Source: Lysobacterales bacterium (lineage in GTDB: Bacteria > Pseudomonadota > Gammaproteobacteria > Xanthomonadales > SZUA-36). From it: a DNA stretch of 64,000 nt. The notes beneath the pieces are model-generated. The model saw only the letters and a list, made by a program, of their open reading frames with translations. It ran no database searches and had not been told where the DNA came from. Shown here piece after piece: positions 1 through 6,793 of this stretch. Made by a program: the position numbers and the translations under genes. The stretch covers positions 1 through 64,000 of the forward strand of contig JABDLD010000092.1 in NCBI GenBank assembly GCA_013001885.1, in the 5' to 3' direction. Every line of letters starts with the position of its first letter. Positions within the stretch are counted from its first letter, which is position 1.

Positions 1-320
1 GCCACGCTGGAAAGAGTGACGAGAGGCTGGCCGGCTTCGGTGTGGTCGCCCAACTTGACGTGCCGGTTGATGACTTGTGCCTGGATTCGAGGTGTTACGT
101 GGGCCGTTTGGTACGCATTGGTCCGGACTTCGGCAGGAACCCGTAGTGTTTCCTCCAATGATTGAACAAATACAGTTTCTATCGAGATACCCGCGGCTTC
201 GAGTTCCTGAGACGTGAAAATTAGCGAGGCTTCTTCCTCTTCATGGGGCTCCTGTGCGTATACACCAGATGATCCGGTGCCGATCAACAGGCACAGTGCG
301 GCATGTTTAATGATTTTCAT
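1..320 (-). CDS. RND efflux periplasmic adaptor (CzcB/CusB-like), partial
   Basis: This is the N-terminal 106 residues of a membrane-fusion protein that would join an inner-membrane RND pump to an outer-membrane channel for heavy-metal export. The reading frame starts at ATG 320-318, preceded by a GGAG ribosome site about 9 bases upstream. It opens with a signal peptide (residues 1-22, ending VYA) and an acidic stretch, followed by the barrel-sandwich segment in which VKLGDHTEAGQPLVTL is the typical lipoyl-like adaptor motif. The rest, and presumably the czcA-type pump, lie beyond the left edge. It follows the TolC-like gene by 38 bases, so the two are surely cotranscribed. Metal specificity cannot be read from this fragment. 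Confidence 0.85.
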   Translation of the reverse strand, partial: MKIIKHAALCLLIGTGSSGVYAQEPHEEEEASLIFTSQELEAAGISIETVFVQSLEETLRVPAEVRTNAYQTAHVTPRIQAQVINRHVKLGDHTEAGQPLVTLSSV

Positions 321-358
321 TGTGAAGTTCTCCGAGAATACTTGTTGCATGAGGCCAG

Positions 359-1624
359 TCATGGTGATTTCTCCAGCCCCAGCCAGTTGTCTGCCAATCC
401 GGTGGCTGCAAGCCATTCAAACCAGGCATCCCACATGGTGAGTTCGAGGTCCAACGCATTCCACCGTGTGTCCAGCGTCTGTTGGAGCTGAACCAGGTAG
501 TCGGTCGTGCTCAGCTCGCCGGATTCCCATAGCCTCTGCAACAGATCGACCTGTCGTTGCAGGCTGGCCTGCCCAATTCGCTGCCATCCTTCCCAGGCCT
601 CCCGTGAAAGTTGATACCGCTCGGATGCACTGAGAAGTCGTGCGTATGCATGGCGTATCTGGTCGTCGAAAATTTGTTGAACCTGGTCGCGCTGAGCCAC
701 GGCTGCCGAAACCTCGAACTTGTAGTTGTTACGGATATAAAGCGGTATGGAGAGGTTGATACCCACCAGGGTGGAGTCATCTTCTCTGCCACCGCGCAGG
801 CTCAGAGTGGGGTCAGGTTTCCGTTCAGTCTTTCGCATATCAATCGCAGCGTTGGCGACATCGAGCCTGCGTTGTGCGACTTGAATTTCTGGCAGATTGA
901 GTACAAACCTCTGCGGATCACTAATCATTACCGCGAGTGGTAGGTCAGAGTTGATCGTCGGCCATTGGTCAGCAGAAGTAGCCAGCGTTAATGAACGAAC
1001 CGATTGAGTGGCTTCCGCCAGGTCGGCAGCGGCGGTTGCTCGCTGAATCTGAGCATCAATCGAAGCAAGAGTAGCCAGATCGGCTTCTACCTGCGTCAGG
1101 TCGCCGGCAGTAAATCGTCTTTGGGCCAATTCTGCAAAATCTTTCATGATCCTGACGCGCTCGACTGCCAGTGAATCGCGTTGCTTTCCCGTCTGGAAAC
1201 CTGCAAGACCGGAGAGCAAATCGACAGCTATGTTCCTGCGAACAGTTTCATAAACAGCTTCGCTGGCGTGGCGGTCCGATGAGGCGACCTGTTCTCGCGC
1301 CTTTCGTTTTCCCGACCAGTCGAATGTCTGACCAATGCCAATCTCCCATGTCTCGTCCACTGCGCTTTCGTAGTCAGCTTCAAGTTCGGGGTTGTAGATC
1401 GGCCTGCCTGCGGCAGATTCGAGCGCACGGGATGCTTCCAGAGCCGCCCGCGCAGCCTGAACCCTGGGGTTCGATTCAACTACGGTCCTGACGAAAGCTG
1501 AAAGTGCTGGGTCTGTGTATTTTTGAAGAATTAGTTCATTTGCCGGCTCGATTTCATCGTTCGGCCAGACAAGAATCGGCAAGATGCTCACAATGAGCAC
1601 CATGCCCTGAATTAGTAAACGCAT
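359..1624 (-). CDS. TolC-family outer membrane efflux channel (CzcC-like)
   Basis: This is the outer-membrane component of a tripartite RND metal efflux system. The protein has 421 residues with a signal peptide (hydrophobic stretch to about residue 20) and two repeats rich in long amphipathic helices, with segments such as NPRVQAARAALEASRA and GINLSIPLYIRNNYKF that are typical of the OEP/TolC fold. The length fits CzcC (about 420). I chose ATG 1624 because it places the hydrophobic leader first; an in-frame codon at 1669 would add 15 polar residues. It lies 75 bases after the small Cys/His-rich gene and 38 before the adaptor gene, in the order small protein, C, B. Confidence 0.88.
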   Translation of the reverse strand: MRLLIQGMVLIVSILPILVWPNDEIEPANELILQKYTDPALSAFVRTVVESNPRVQAARAALEASRALESAAGRPIYNPELEADYESAVDETWEIGIGQTFDWSGKRKAREQVASSDRHASEAVYETVRRNIAVDLLSGLAGFQTGKQRDSLAVERVRIMKDFAELAQRRFTAGDLTQVEADLATLASIDAQIQRATAAADLAEATQSVRSLTLATSADQWPTINSDLPLAVMISDPQRFVLNLPEIQVAQRRLDVANAAIDMRKTERKPDPTLSLRGGREDDSTLVGINLSIPLYIRNNYKFEVSAAVAQRDQVQQIFDDQIRHAYARLLSASERYQLSREAWEGWQRIGQASLQRQVDLLQRLWESGELSTTDYLVQLQQTLDTRWNALDLELTMWDAWFEWLAATGLADNWLGLEKSP

Positions 1625-1699
1625 GACTATCCATTCCTTGTGCAATAACAAAGTAACGCGCACCTGCAATCAGATGCCCGTGCAATCAATCAGGAATGG

Positions 1700-2026
1700 T
1701 TATGCGTTCGGGGGAGGGGTTGGGGGAGCCTGGGGTGTGGCAGAAAAATGCGTGGACGCCAGAATCTGATATTTCGCGTCAGAGTTTAGCGAAAGACTGT
1801 CGGCAGTGCCGAGAGTAACTGAAAAATGGCCATGACAGTAGTTGCTGCAGTGATCCTCGCAATCTTCCGTCAGCGGGTCTACACCGTTGATCCCGGAATG
1901 ATCTGCATCGATCTGGTGAGCGTAAATATCACTGTGCGGATGCGTTTCATTTGCCATGTCCCATAAGCCCTCGGTGCTCATGAAAAGCACCGCGATGGCA
2001 AGCAGTTGGCAGATGATTGGCTTCAT
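1700..2026 (-). CDS. Small periplasmic Cys/His-rich protein (CzcI-like)
   Basis: This is the first gene of the metal efflux operon, 108 residues long. It has an N-terminal hydrophobic signal (residues 1-20), a His/Asp-rich middle, a cluster CEDHCSNYCHGH near residues 55-66, and a C-terminal proline run ending PPTPPPNA. That layout (leader, Cys/His pocket, Pro-rich tail, position before czcC) matches small CzcI-type proteins of czc operons, which are thought to help sense or buffer metal in the periplasm. Identity to CzcI itself is not established from the sequence, so function is inferred mainly from position and the metal-ligand-rich cluster. No clear Shine-Dalgarno site precedes the ATG. 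Confidence 0.6.
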   Translation of the reverse strand: MKPIICQLLAIAVLFMSTEGLWDMANETHPHSDIYAHQIDADHSGINGVDPLTEDCEDHCSNYCHGHFSVTLGTADSLSLNSDAKYQILASTHFSATPQAPPTPPPNA

Positions 2027-2134
2027 GGAGGCTAGCTTAATGGAATTTTGTCACTAATACACGATTTGTCTCACTAGAAGACTGCAACAATGAAGGCAAG
2101 TTCATAGAAAAGACTGCCAGGGTATGTAGCAATT

Positions 2135-2166
2135 GAAAAAAAAGACACCCACGTTATGCAGGTGTC
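2135..2166 (-). terminator. Intrinsic terminator of the element operon
   Basis: Read on the minus strand, a GACACC/GGTGTC stem (2144-2149 with 2161-2166, 11-base loop) is followed by a run of nine T. It sits 27 bases downstream of the radC stop and separates the element core operon from the metal efflux operon. Confidence 0.8.
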
Positions 2167-2192
2167 AAAGGGCTAGGTAGCCCGTGGAAGGT

Positions 2193-2651
2193 TCAGATCA
2201 TTCCTCGCTCTGCCATTGAGACGCAATCCCCGCCCCCAACAATGAAGTGATCGAGAACACGAATATCAACAGTTCCCAATGCTTCTTTCAGTCTGCGGGT
2301 AATCGCTTGATCGGCAAGAGATGGTTCTGTAACTCCTGAAGGATGGTTGTGACAAAAGATCACTGCTCCTGCGTTGTAGCGCAATGCCTCTTTCACTACT
2401 TCCCTCGGATACACAGTCGCACCGTCGAGTGTGCCGGAAAACATTGTTTTCATCTCCAACACCCGATGTCTTGTGTCGAGGAAGAGGGCAACGAAACACT
2501 CCCGCTCACGCTCCGTGAGCCAAACAGTGAGATAGTCTCTGACTGATTCCGGGGAATCGAGAACAGTTCTGTCTTGGAAGCGTTTTTGAAGGATGTCGAG
2601 TGCGTCGTATATGAGCCGATCTTCTTCGACCCGACTCACGCAATCCTCCAT
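2193..2651 (-). CDS. Short RadC/JAB-domain protein
   Basis: This 152-residue protein is a stand-alone JAMM (JAB1/MPN-like) domain of the RadC family. The metal-site motif HNHPSG at residues 101-106 is followed by PS at 110-111 and D114, the canonical H-x-H-x10-D arrangement. It lacks the N-terminal helix-hairpin-helix half of chromosomal RadC (about 220 residues), as is usual for copies carried by plasmids, phages and islands. Its ATG lies 16 bases inside the upstream primase-like gene, so translation is probably coupled. RadC's biochemical role is unsettled despite the historical DNA-repair name; on mobile elements a nuclease or antirestriction-type role has been proposed. Confidence 0.9.
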   Translation of the reverse strand: MEDCVSRVEEDRLIYDALDILQKRFQDRTVLDSPESVRDYLTVWLTERERECFVALFLDTRHRVLEMKTMFSGTLDGATVYPREVVKEALRYNAGAVIFCHNHPSGVTEPSLADQAITRRLKEALGTVDIRVLDHFIVGGGDCVSMAERGMI

Positions 2652-3196
2652 TTCTTTGGAGCACTCACATCACCGGAAACACCAACGAATCCGATGAGCG
2701 TTCCATTTTCCAATCGAACTGGAATGGCTAGCTTTCCTCTGTTGATTCCTTTCGTACAGAGACCCATACCTGTTGCCTCGCAAAGTTCAGCAGAAACGCC
2801 AAACCTGGACACATCTTCCTGCTCACGCTTGAGCGACTTGATGTATTTCTCGGAGTCGAAACCTCTTGTTGCTTTCGGCTTTGGTTCTTCCTTGGCTTTG
2901 GGTTCATCATGAATCTGGTCATTCATGTAAACCTTAGCGAGTGCCTCTGCAGATTCCCTGTCCGTGGTTCCGTGACAATGAGACACAAGAGATATGAGAT
3001 CACCTCCTTTGCGAGCGTCAAAACAATAGAACAATCCCTTTGCGGGCGTAATGATGAGAGCGCGAGGGTTATCACCCTTGCATGACGGACACGGAGCACG
3101 TAATGCATCGCGGTCCTGCGTTACCTCCAACCGCAAATATCCTGTTGCAACATCTTTGATGTTGGTCGAGCCTTTCAAGGCTTGAAAATCTATCAC
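2636..3196 (-). CDS. CHC2-type primase fragment without a toprim domain
   Basis: This 186-residue protein resembles the N-terminal part of DnaG-type primases. A zinc-ribbon-like segment (residues 33-67, CPSC then [11 protein letters not shown]) is followed by a charged linker and a short piece resembling the start of the catalytic core ([19 protein letters not shown]). The protein stops there, so the toprim catalytic domain is missing. Ligands visible are C36, C39 and C58; the usual fourth cysteine (position 61) is alanine. The GTG start is supported by a perfect AAGGAGG seven bases upstream. It overlaps radC by 16 bases. It may bind DNA or load replication proteins, but cannot prime by itself as far as the sequence shows. 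Confidence 0.75.
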   Translation of the reverse strand: MIDFQALKGSTNIKDVATGYLRLEVTQDRDALRAPCPSCKGDNPRALIITPAKGLFYCFDARKGGDLISLVSHCHGTTDRESAEALAKVYMNDQIHDEPKAKEEPKPKATRGFDSEKYIKSLKREQEDVSRFGVSAELCEATGMGLCTKGINRGKLAIPVRLENGTLIGFVGVSGDVSAPKKWRIA

Positions 3197-3210
3197 TGCT
3201 ATACCTCCTT

Positions 3211-3226
3211 GCGTATACTTATACGC
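3211..3226. promoter_or_regulatory. 16-bp near-perfect palindrome before the primase-like gene
   Basis: The sequence gcgtatacttatacgc has seven-base arms GCGTATA/TATACGC around two central bases. It sits directly upstream of the Shine-Dalgarno of the GTG-initiated primase-like gene. A dimeric repressor operator or an mRNA hairpin controlling ribosome access are both possible. No factor is identified. Confidence 0.4.
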
Positions 3227-3306
3227 TTTATTGAATGTAATGCCCCTCTACTCTTGTACCATTCACAGGAGATATGTAAACACTTTACAAATAGTAAAAC
3301 TGTGGT

Positions 3307-4302
3307 CTAGTTATGCCTGCTGAATTTTATTGATTGGCAGTTGTAACGCTCCCAGAGTACATCGAGAATGTTATACATCCTGGGAGGATAGAAATCGGAG
3401 GGGAGGGGGCCGAATGAGCGAGTTGCATGTACGAGCATTTCAAAGCACTCAGACTGGTACTCCTGCTCGATATCTTGAAGAATTCTTCCAGCCATCGTTG
3501 TGTCAGTGGTCATTGCCATCAGAAATGCTCGGTGATCTTCCGGCAGCTCGTAGTTTTCCAGGTACAGCTTCTCTTGGATGATGCGCTTGTAATATTTAAT
3601 ACCCTTTCCCCAGGTCTTGCGCTTTGCCTTCCTGCTGCCCTTTTCGGTTCCCCTATCCATCTCGAAGAAGAAAATGAACGGCTGCTTAAGGTGCAGCACG
3701 AATACCGCATCGGGGAAGACCCGCAACTCTGGTGGGAGAAGAATAAATGAATCTTTCGGCTTTAGTTCATGTTGCGGCGTGAACTGGATTCCGGCTCTAC
3801 GAGCATTCAGATAGAAGATCTGATACGTGCAAGCGGTCATCATCTGGTGCTTGTACCACCCGTGCGCTTTGGGTGCGTGTTCGTTCCACCTGCCGACTTT
3901 CTTGAGCAGCTTTTCTCCCTTCTCGGAGATTCTGTACACCAGGTATTGAGCGTGGCCCATCCGATTTGAGCTGCCGTACATATTGCGTACGTTGAATTGC
4001 TCAATAGGTTTCTCGATAACACCATGATTGTGATACATGGCCTCTTTCAGAAGCTTGTCACGAACGTAGGTAATGGCCGTTTGTTTGGTGATTCCTTCGA
4101 GTTTGCAGAATTCGTGGACGAGTTGAGAAGTGGTGAAGCCGCCAAAAAGATGAATGAATTCAAGAATCCGAATATGAGTTTGGTTAAGGGGCCTGATATC
4201 GTCCTTCGGAGCCGGCTGACGAGGACCGTTCCTCCGACGCTGATCGGCTGAGTCTTTGAAGTCAAGCTTGGTATAGGCTCTATTTTTGATATGTGTCTGC
4301 AT
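3307..4302 (-). CDS. Replication-relaxation (Replic_Relax) family protein
   Basis: This 331-residue protein has an N-terminal winged-helix region (about residues 38-135, beginning LNQTHIRILEFIHLFGGFTTSQL) and a C-terminal domain with FPDAVFVLHL (P197-D198) and FFFEMDRGTE (E214, D216) followed by a Lys-rich helix. This is the signature of Replic_Relax proteins, which accompany TraG/VirD4-like ATPases on mobilisable plasmids and ICEs. The PD...E-x-D...K pattern is reminiscent of PD-(D/E)xK nucleases, so it is the best candidate in the window for sequence-specific nicking or origin binding; that reading is inference. It lies 59 bases downstream of the second ATPase gene and seems to have its own promoter. 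Confidence 0.75.
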   Translation of the reverse strand: MQTHIKNRAYTKLDFKDSADQRRRNGPRQPAPKDDIRPLNQTHIRILEFIHLFGGFTTSQLVHEFCKLEGITKQTAITYVRDKLLKEAMYHNHGVIEKPIEQFNVRNMYGSSNRMGHAQYLVYRISEKGEKLLKKVGRWNEHAPKAHGWYKHQMMTACTYQIFYLNARRAGIQFTPQHELKPKDSFILLPPELRVFPDAVFVLHLKQPFIFFFEMDRGTEKGSRKAKRKTWGKGIKYYKRIIQEKLYLENYELPEDHRAFLMAMTTDTTMAGRILQDIEQEYQSECFEMLVHATRSFGPLPSDFYPPRMYNILDVLWERYNCQSIKFSRHN

Positions 4303-4340
4303 ACATACTTTTTATACCATTACGTATGCAACAGACAACG
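4298..4340 (-). promoter_or_regulatory. Promoter of the replication-relaxation gene, possibly leaderless
   Basis: On the minus strand, TTGTCT, 16 bases and TATAAA (4316-4311) form a sigma-70-like promoter. The expected start site is about position 4304, and the ATG begins at 4302, so the mRNA would have almost no leader. Seven-base inverted arms TGCATAC/GTATGCA (4298-4304 and 4324-4330) bracket the -10 box and start codon and could be an operator. Confidence 0.4.
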
Positions 4341-4361
4341 AGGAGCTATGGGGTAACTTGG

Positions 4362-5945
4362 TTAGGTGTAATCAGATAGGGGGTCTTTTGGTATACCTTT
4401 CGTTTCGTCGATTTTTTCCGCTTTTTCTACAAATTTTTCAATCTTTGAAGGATGAGTGACAATAATTGAATATTTGGCTCGGTTTGCCACCATTATGGCT
4501 TCGAGATCATCATCAGAACGCTGTTCCATGCGCTCAAGTAAACCTGCGTTTACCTTCACGTAAAACGGCTCAGATCCTCTGAGTTTCGTTAGAAAGCTCA
4601 AACGGTGAGCATCAATCGAATCCACCCCCATATCGTACTTGAGAGCCTTAGAATCGCTGTATGAGCACGTTCCGACCATCTTGATTGCTGAGTTCGTTTT
4701 GATAGCCTGGAACACGTTAGGTGGGAGCTGGTTTATCTGTTGGTGGGCTAGGGTGACACCGACGTTGTATTTCCTTCCTTTCTCTAGAATGTCCGTGACA
4801 TTCACATCCTCGGTCTGAAGATAGTCACCACATTCGTCAATGTAGAGATATGTTTTCCTGCGGTGTTCTGGTGGCCTGTTGAGCCTGTCCTGCATGGCCT
4901 GGGCTACCAGGGAAATGAAATACCTTCCGAAGAAGGCACAGCCTTGACGCTTGAGGAGAGAACGATCAGTGGATATGAGAATGACCTTTCCTCTGTCCAT
5001 TTCTTTTGAGATGTCCAGGGAGTTTGTTGGTGATTTGAAAATCCTGGAGATCGTTGGATTTTCGAGGAGAGAAAAGAGCCTACGGTTTATTTGGATTCTG
5101 GTCTGGTAGTAATCCCTGTTGTGGAAAGAATTGAAGAAGAACGTCTTCGCCACTGAAGGAAGTTCGTTCACGTAATCCTGAAATTTCTCTACACCGTGTT
5201 CGAGTATGTCTACCAGGGTTTCCATTGTTGCCTCAGGAATGATGAGCAGAAGCCGAATACAGAAGTTGAACACCACGCCCTGCTTATCTGTAAGGGGTGA
5301 GTCCATCACGGCTGAGAACACGAAATTGAGTAGCTCTACGACTCCATTGATATGACGTTCGAGATCTACAGAGCTGAGATCCTTCCGGTCTCCAATATCA
5401 AACATGTTCAGCGCAAGTGGATACTTCACGCTGTCTATCGGGTCGATAATCACCAGGCGTTCTGGATCTATCAGGTTGGAACGCTTGAGCGTGTTAATTA
5501 AATCCCCTTGAGAGTCAATAACGACTATCGAGGCATTGGTTTCCAAGTCATAGGAGATTAATTGCTGAATGAGCTGTGTTTTACCTGAACCTGTATTTCC
5601 CAGGATGTAGGTATGTTCCCTGCGGAGAAACTGAGGAAACCTTAAAGGGATGTTGTACCTAAAGAAGTCTCTGGTGAAACTAGAGTTTGGGTAGAAGTTT
5701 AATGCCTGTAACTTTTCAGGCATTTCCCTGTTTACTAATAACCCAAGAGGAACATTTAAGCCTGATGGATGGAGATTCAGATTCTTTATGTAGTGAATGA
5801 GGTAGTAAGCGTATAGGTCGGGGTTGAGTTCTCGGTAGCTATCTTTTTCTTCCCTTAGAAGTAAGAGTGATATGAACTCCTGTAAATCATCTGGTAATTC
5901 AATAGCGCTATTTACTTCTTGAAGTACGCTATCAGTGAAGTTCAT
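4362..5945 (-). CDS. VirD4/TraG-like DNA-translocating ATPase
   Basis: This 527-residue ATPase belongs to the HerA/FtsK superfamily and resembles type IV coupling proteins. Walker A is GNTGSGKT (residues 116-123), a second strand gives VVIDSQGD (141-148), Walker B is YLYIDECGDY (366-375), and a sensor-like THLAHQQ-type segment (VGVTLAHQQINQLP) follows near residue 398. Unlike classical VirD4 it has no N-terminal transmembrane helices; the small membrane proteins encoded just upstream may supply the membrane anchor. Its ATG overlaps the preceding membrane-protein gene by 4 bases. A role in pumping element DNA through a conjugation pore is likely, but no pore genes are seen in the window. Confidence 0.82.
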   Translation of the reverse strand: MNFTDSVLQEVNSAIELPDDLQEFISLLLLREEKDSYRELNPDLYAYYLIHYIKNLNLHPSGLNVPLGLLVNREMPEKLQALNFYPNSSFTRDFFRYNIPLRFPQFLRREHTYILGNTGSGKTQLIQQLISYDLETNASIVVIDSQGDLINTLKRSNLIDPERLVIIDPIDSVKYPLALNMFDIGDRKDLSSVDLERHINGVVELLNFVFSAVMDSPLTDKQGVVFNFCIRLLLIIPEATMETLVDILEHGVEKFQDYVNELPSVAKTFFFNSFHNRDYYQTRIQINRRLFSLLENPTISRIFKSPTNSLDISKEMDRGKVILISTDRSLLKRQGCAFFGRYFISLVAQAMQDRLNRPPEHRRKTYLYIDECGDYLQTEDVNVTDILEKGRKYNVGVTLAHQQINQLPPNVFQAIKTNSAIKMVGTCSYSDSKALKYDMGVDSIDAHRLSFLTKLRGSEPFYVKVNAGLLERMEQRSDDDLEAIMVANRAKYSIIVTHPSKIEKFVEKAEKIDETKGIPKDPLSDYT

Positions 5946-6268
5946 TTTTTGCTGTCTTCAATTGATTTCTTAATACGGTCTTCCAGGGATTCTTTTTTGG
6001 TTACATCGTCCTTTTCATAAAGCTCAAGCCAGGCCACGATGCCAAAGGGTGTGGCAAAAAGCAGGATAAGAACAACAGCCCCTATATTACTAATCACTCC
6101 TATTCTAAAAAGGACATACGCAACCAAAGCCCAAAGAATTAACCACACACCCAATGCCAGGATTAAACGAAGGGCATCAAATACCACTTTCCGAGTGGCA
6201 TACAAAACCGCAAAAGTTGAGAGAACGAAGACGACTGCTACTACAATGGTTACATCTAACTGGTTCAT
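5942..6268 (-). CDS. Small membrane protein, paralogue B of the ATPase cluster
   Basis: This 108-residue protein has three predicted membrane helices (about 6-24, 33-54, 62-82) and a charged C-terminal tail ending LEDRIKKSIEDSKK. The tail resembles that of the preceding gene product (LQDRIDQMVNESKNK), and both have 108 residues and three helices, so the two look like diverged tandem copies. It overlaps its neighbours by 4 bases on each side, so the set is translated together. I recognise no named family. It probably forms a membrane platform for the ATPases, an inference from position only. Confidence 0.7.
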   Translation of the reverse strand: MNQLDVTIVVAVVFVLSTFAVLYATRKVVFDALRLILALGVWLILWALVAYVLFRIGVISNIGAVVLILLFATPFGIVAWLELYEKDDVTKKESLEDRIKKSIEDSKK

Positions 6269-6591
6269 TTGTTCTTGCTCTCGTTGACCATCTGGTCTAT
6301 TCGGTCTTGAAGGTTATCCGCTACGTCTTCTTCCTCTGGTTCTGGTTCATGCTCAAGTAATTTAATGGAAACGATTGTAAAAACTGAGACACCAATCCCA
6401 ATGAACATCAATATCTCGCTGAGAAACCTGGAGCCTGCGAAAAGCAGGAAAAATGACAGAACAGCCAGGACAATTACTAAGGAAATAGTTACCTGAATGG
6501 CTACTACACTATCGAGGACTTTGTAGTGCTTAAATGCGAGGAAGATAGCTATTCCAATAGAGGCGAGAAAACCAATTACAGAGGCTTCCAT
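6265..6591 (-). CDS. Small membrane protein, paralogue A of the ATPase cluster
   Basis: Starting at ATG 6591 it encodes 108 residues with three hydrophobic segments (about 3-19, 27-50, 56-76) followed by an acidic tail (EHEPEPEEED) and the LQDRI-x4-ESKNK end that matches the downstream protein. A TTG at 6627 would add 12 residues, but ATG gives the same length as the paralogue and a tidy 16-base overlap with the upstream small gene. No family name can be given. The acidic cytoplasmic tail could contact a basic DNA-handling partner, which is speculation. Confidence 0.68.
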   Translation of the reverse strand: MEASVIGFLASIGIAIFLAFKHYKVLDSVVAIQVTISLVIVLAVLSFFLLFAGSRFLSEILMFIGIGVSVFTIVSIKLLEHEPEPEEEDVADNLQDRIDQMVNESKNK

Positions 6592-6749
6592 ACCACTATC
6601 CAAATTATAGTTACTGCGATTACCCAAATGAGCAGAAACCAGTTAGCCCTTCTGCTCCATTTCTTTTTAAATTCTCTTCGAGCTTTTGTGGCTCGTTTTT
6701 GTGCCTCGGTGTGGTCAAAAGTCACTGAAAAATTTCCCCATCCGTTCAT
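6576..6749 (-). CDS. 57-residue single-pass membrane protein
   Basis: This short gene reads ATG 6749 to TAA 6576. The product has a basic N-terminal half (KRATKARREFKKKWSRR, about residues 18-34) followed by one strongly hydrophobic, Trp-rich helix (residues 37-54) and the ending WKPL. The positive-inside rule predicts a cytoplasmic N-terminus. It begins 44 bases after the first ATPase gene and overlaps the next membrane gene by 16 bases, which supports real translation despite a weak ribosome site. Function unknown; together with its two neighbours it makes a three-gene membrane module between the two ATPases. Confidence 0.6.
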   Translation of the reverse strand: MNGWGNFSVTFDHTEAQKRATKARREFKKKWSRRANWFLLIWVIAVTIIWIVVWKPL

Positions 6750-6793
6750 TTATTTTTTCTACAGGGTGAGTGTACTGCGAAACACACGGTTTT

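Noticed and set aside
6265-6627. TTG 6627 as the start of the first three-helix membrane protein
   Set aside because: ATG 6591 gives equal length to its paralogue and removes a polar extension that lies inside the upstream small gene.
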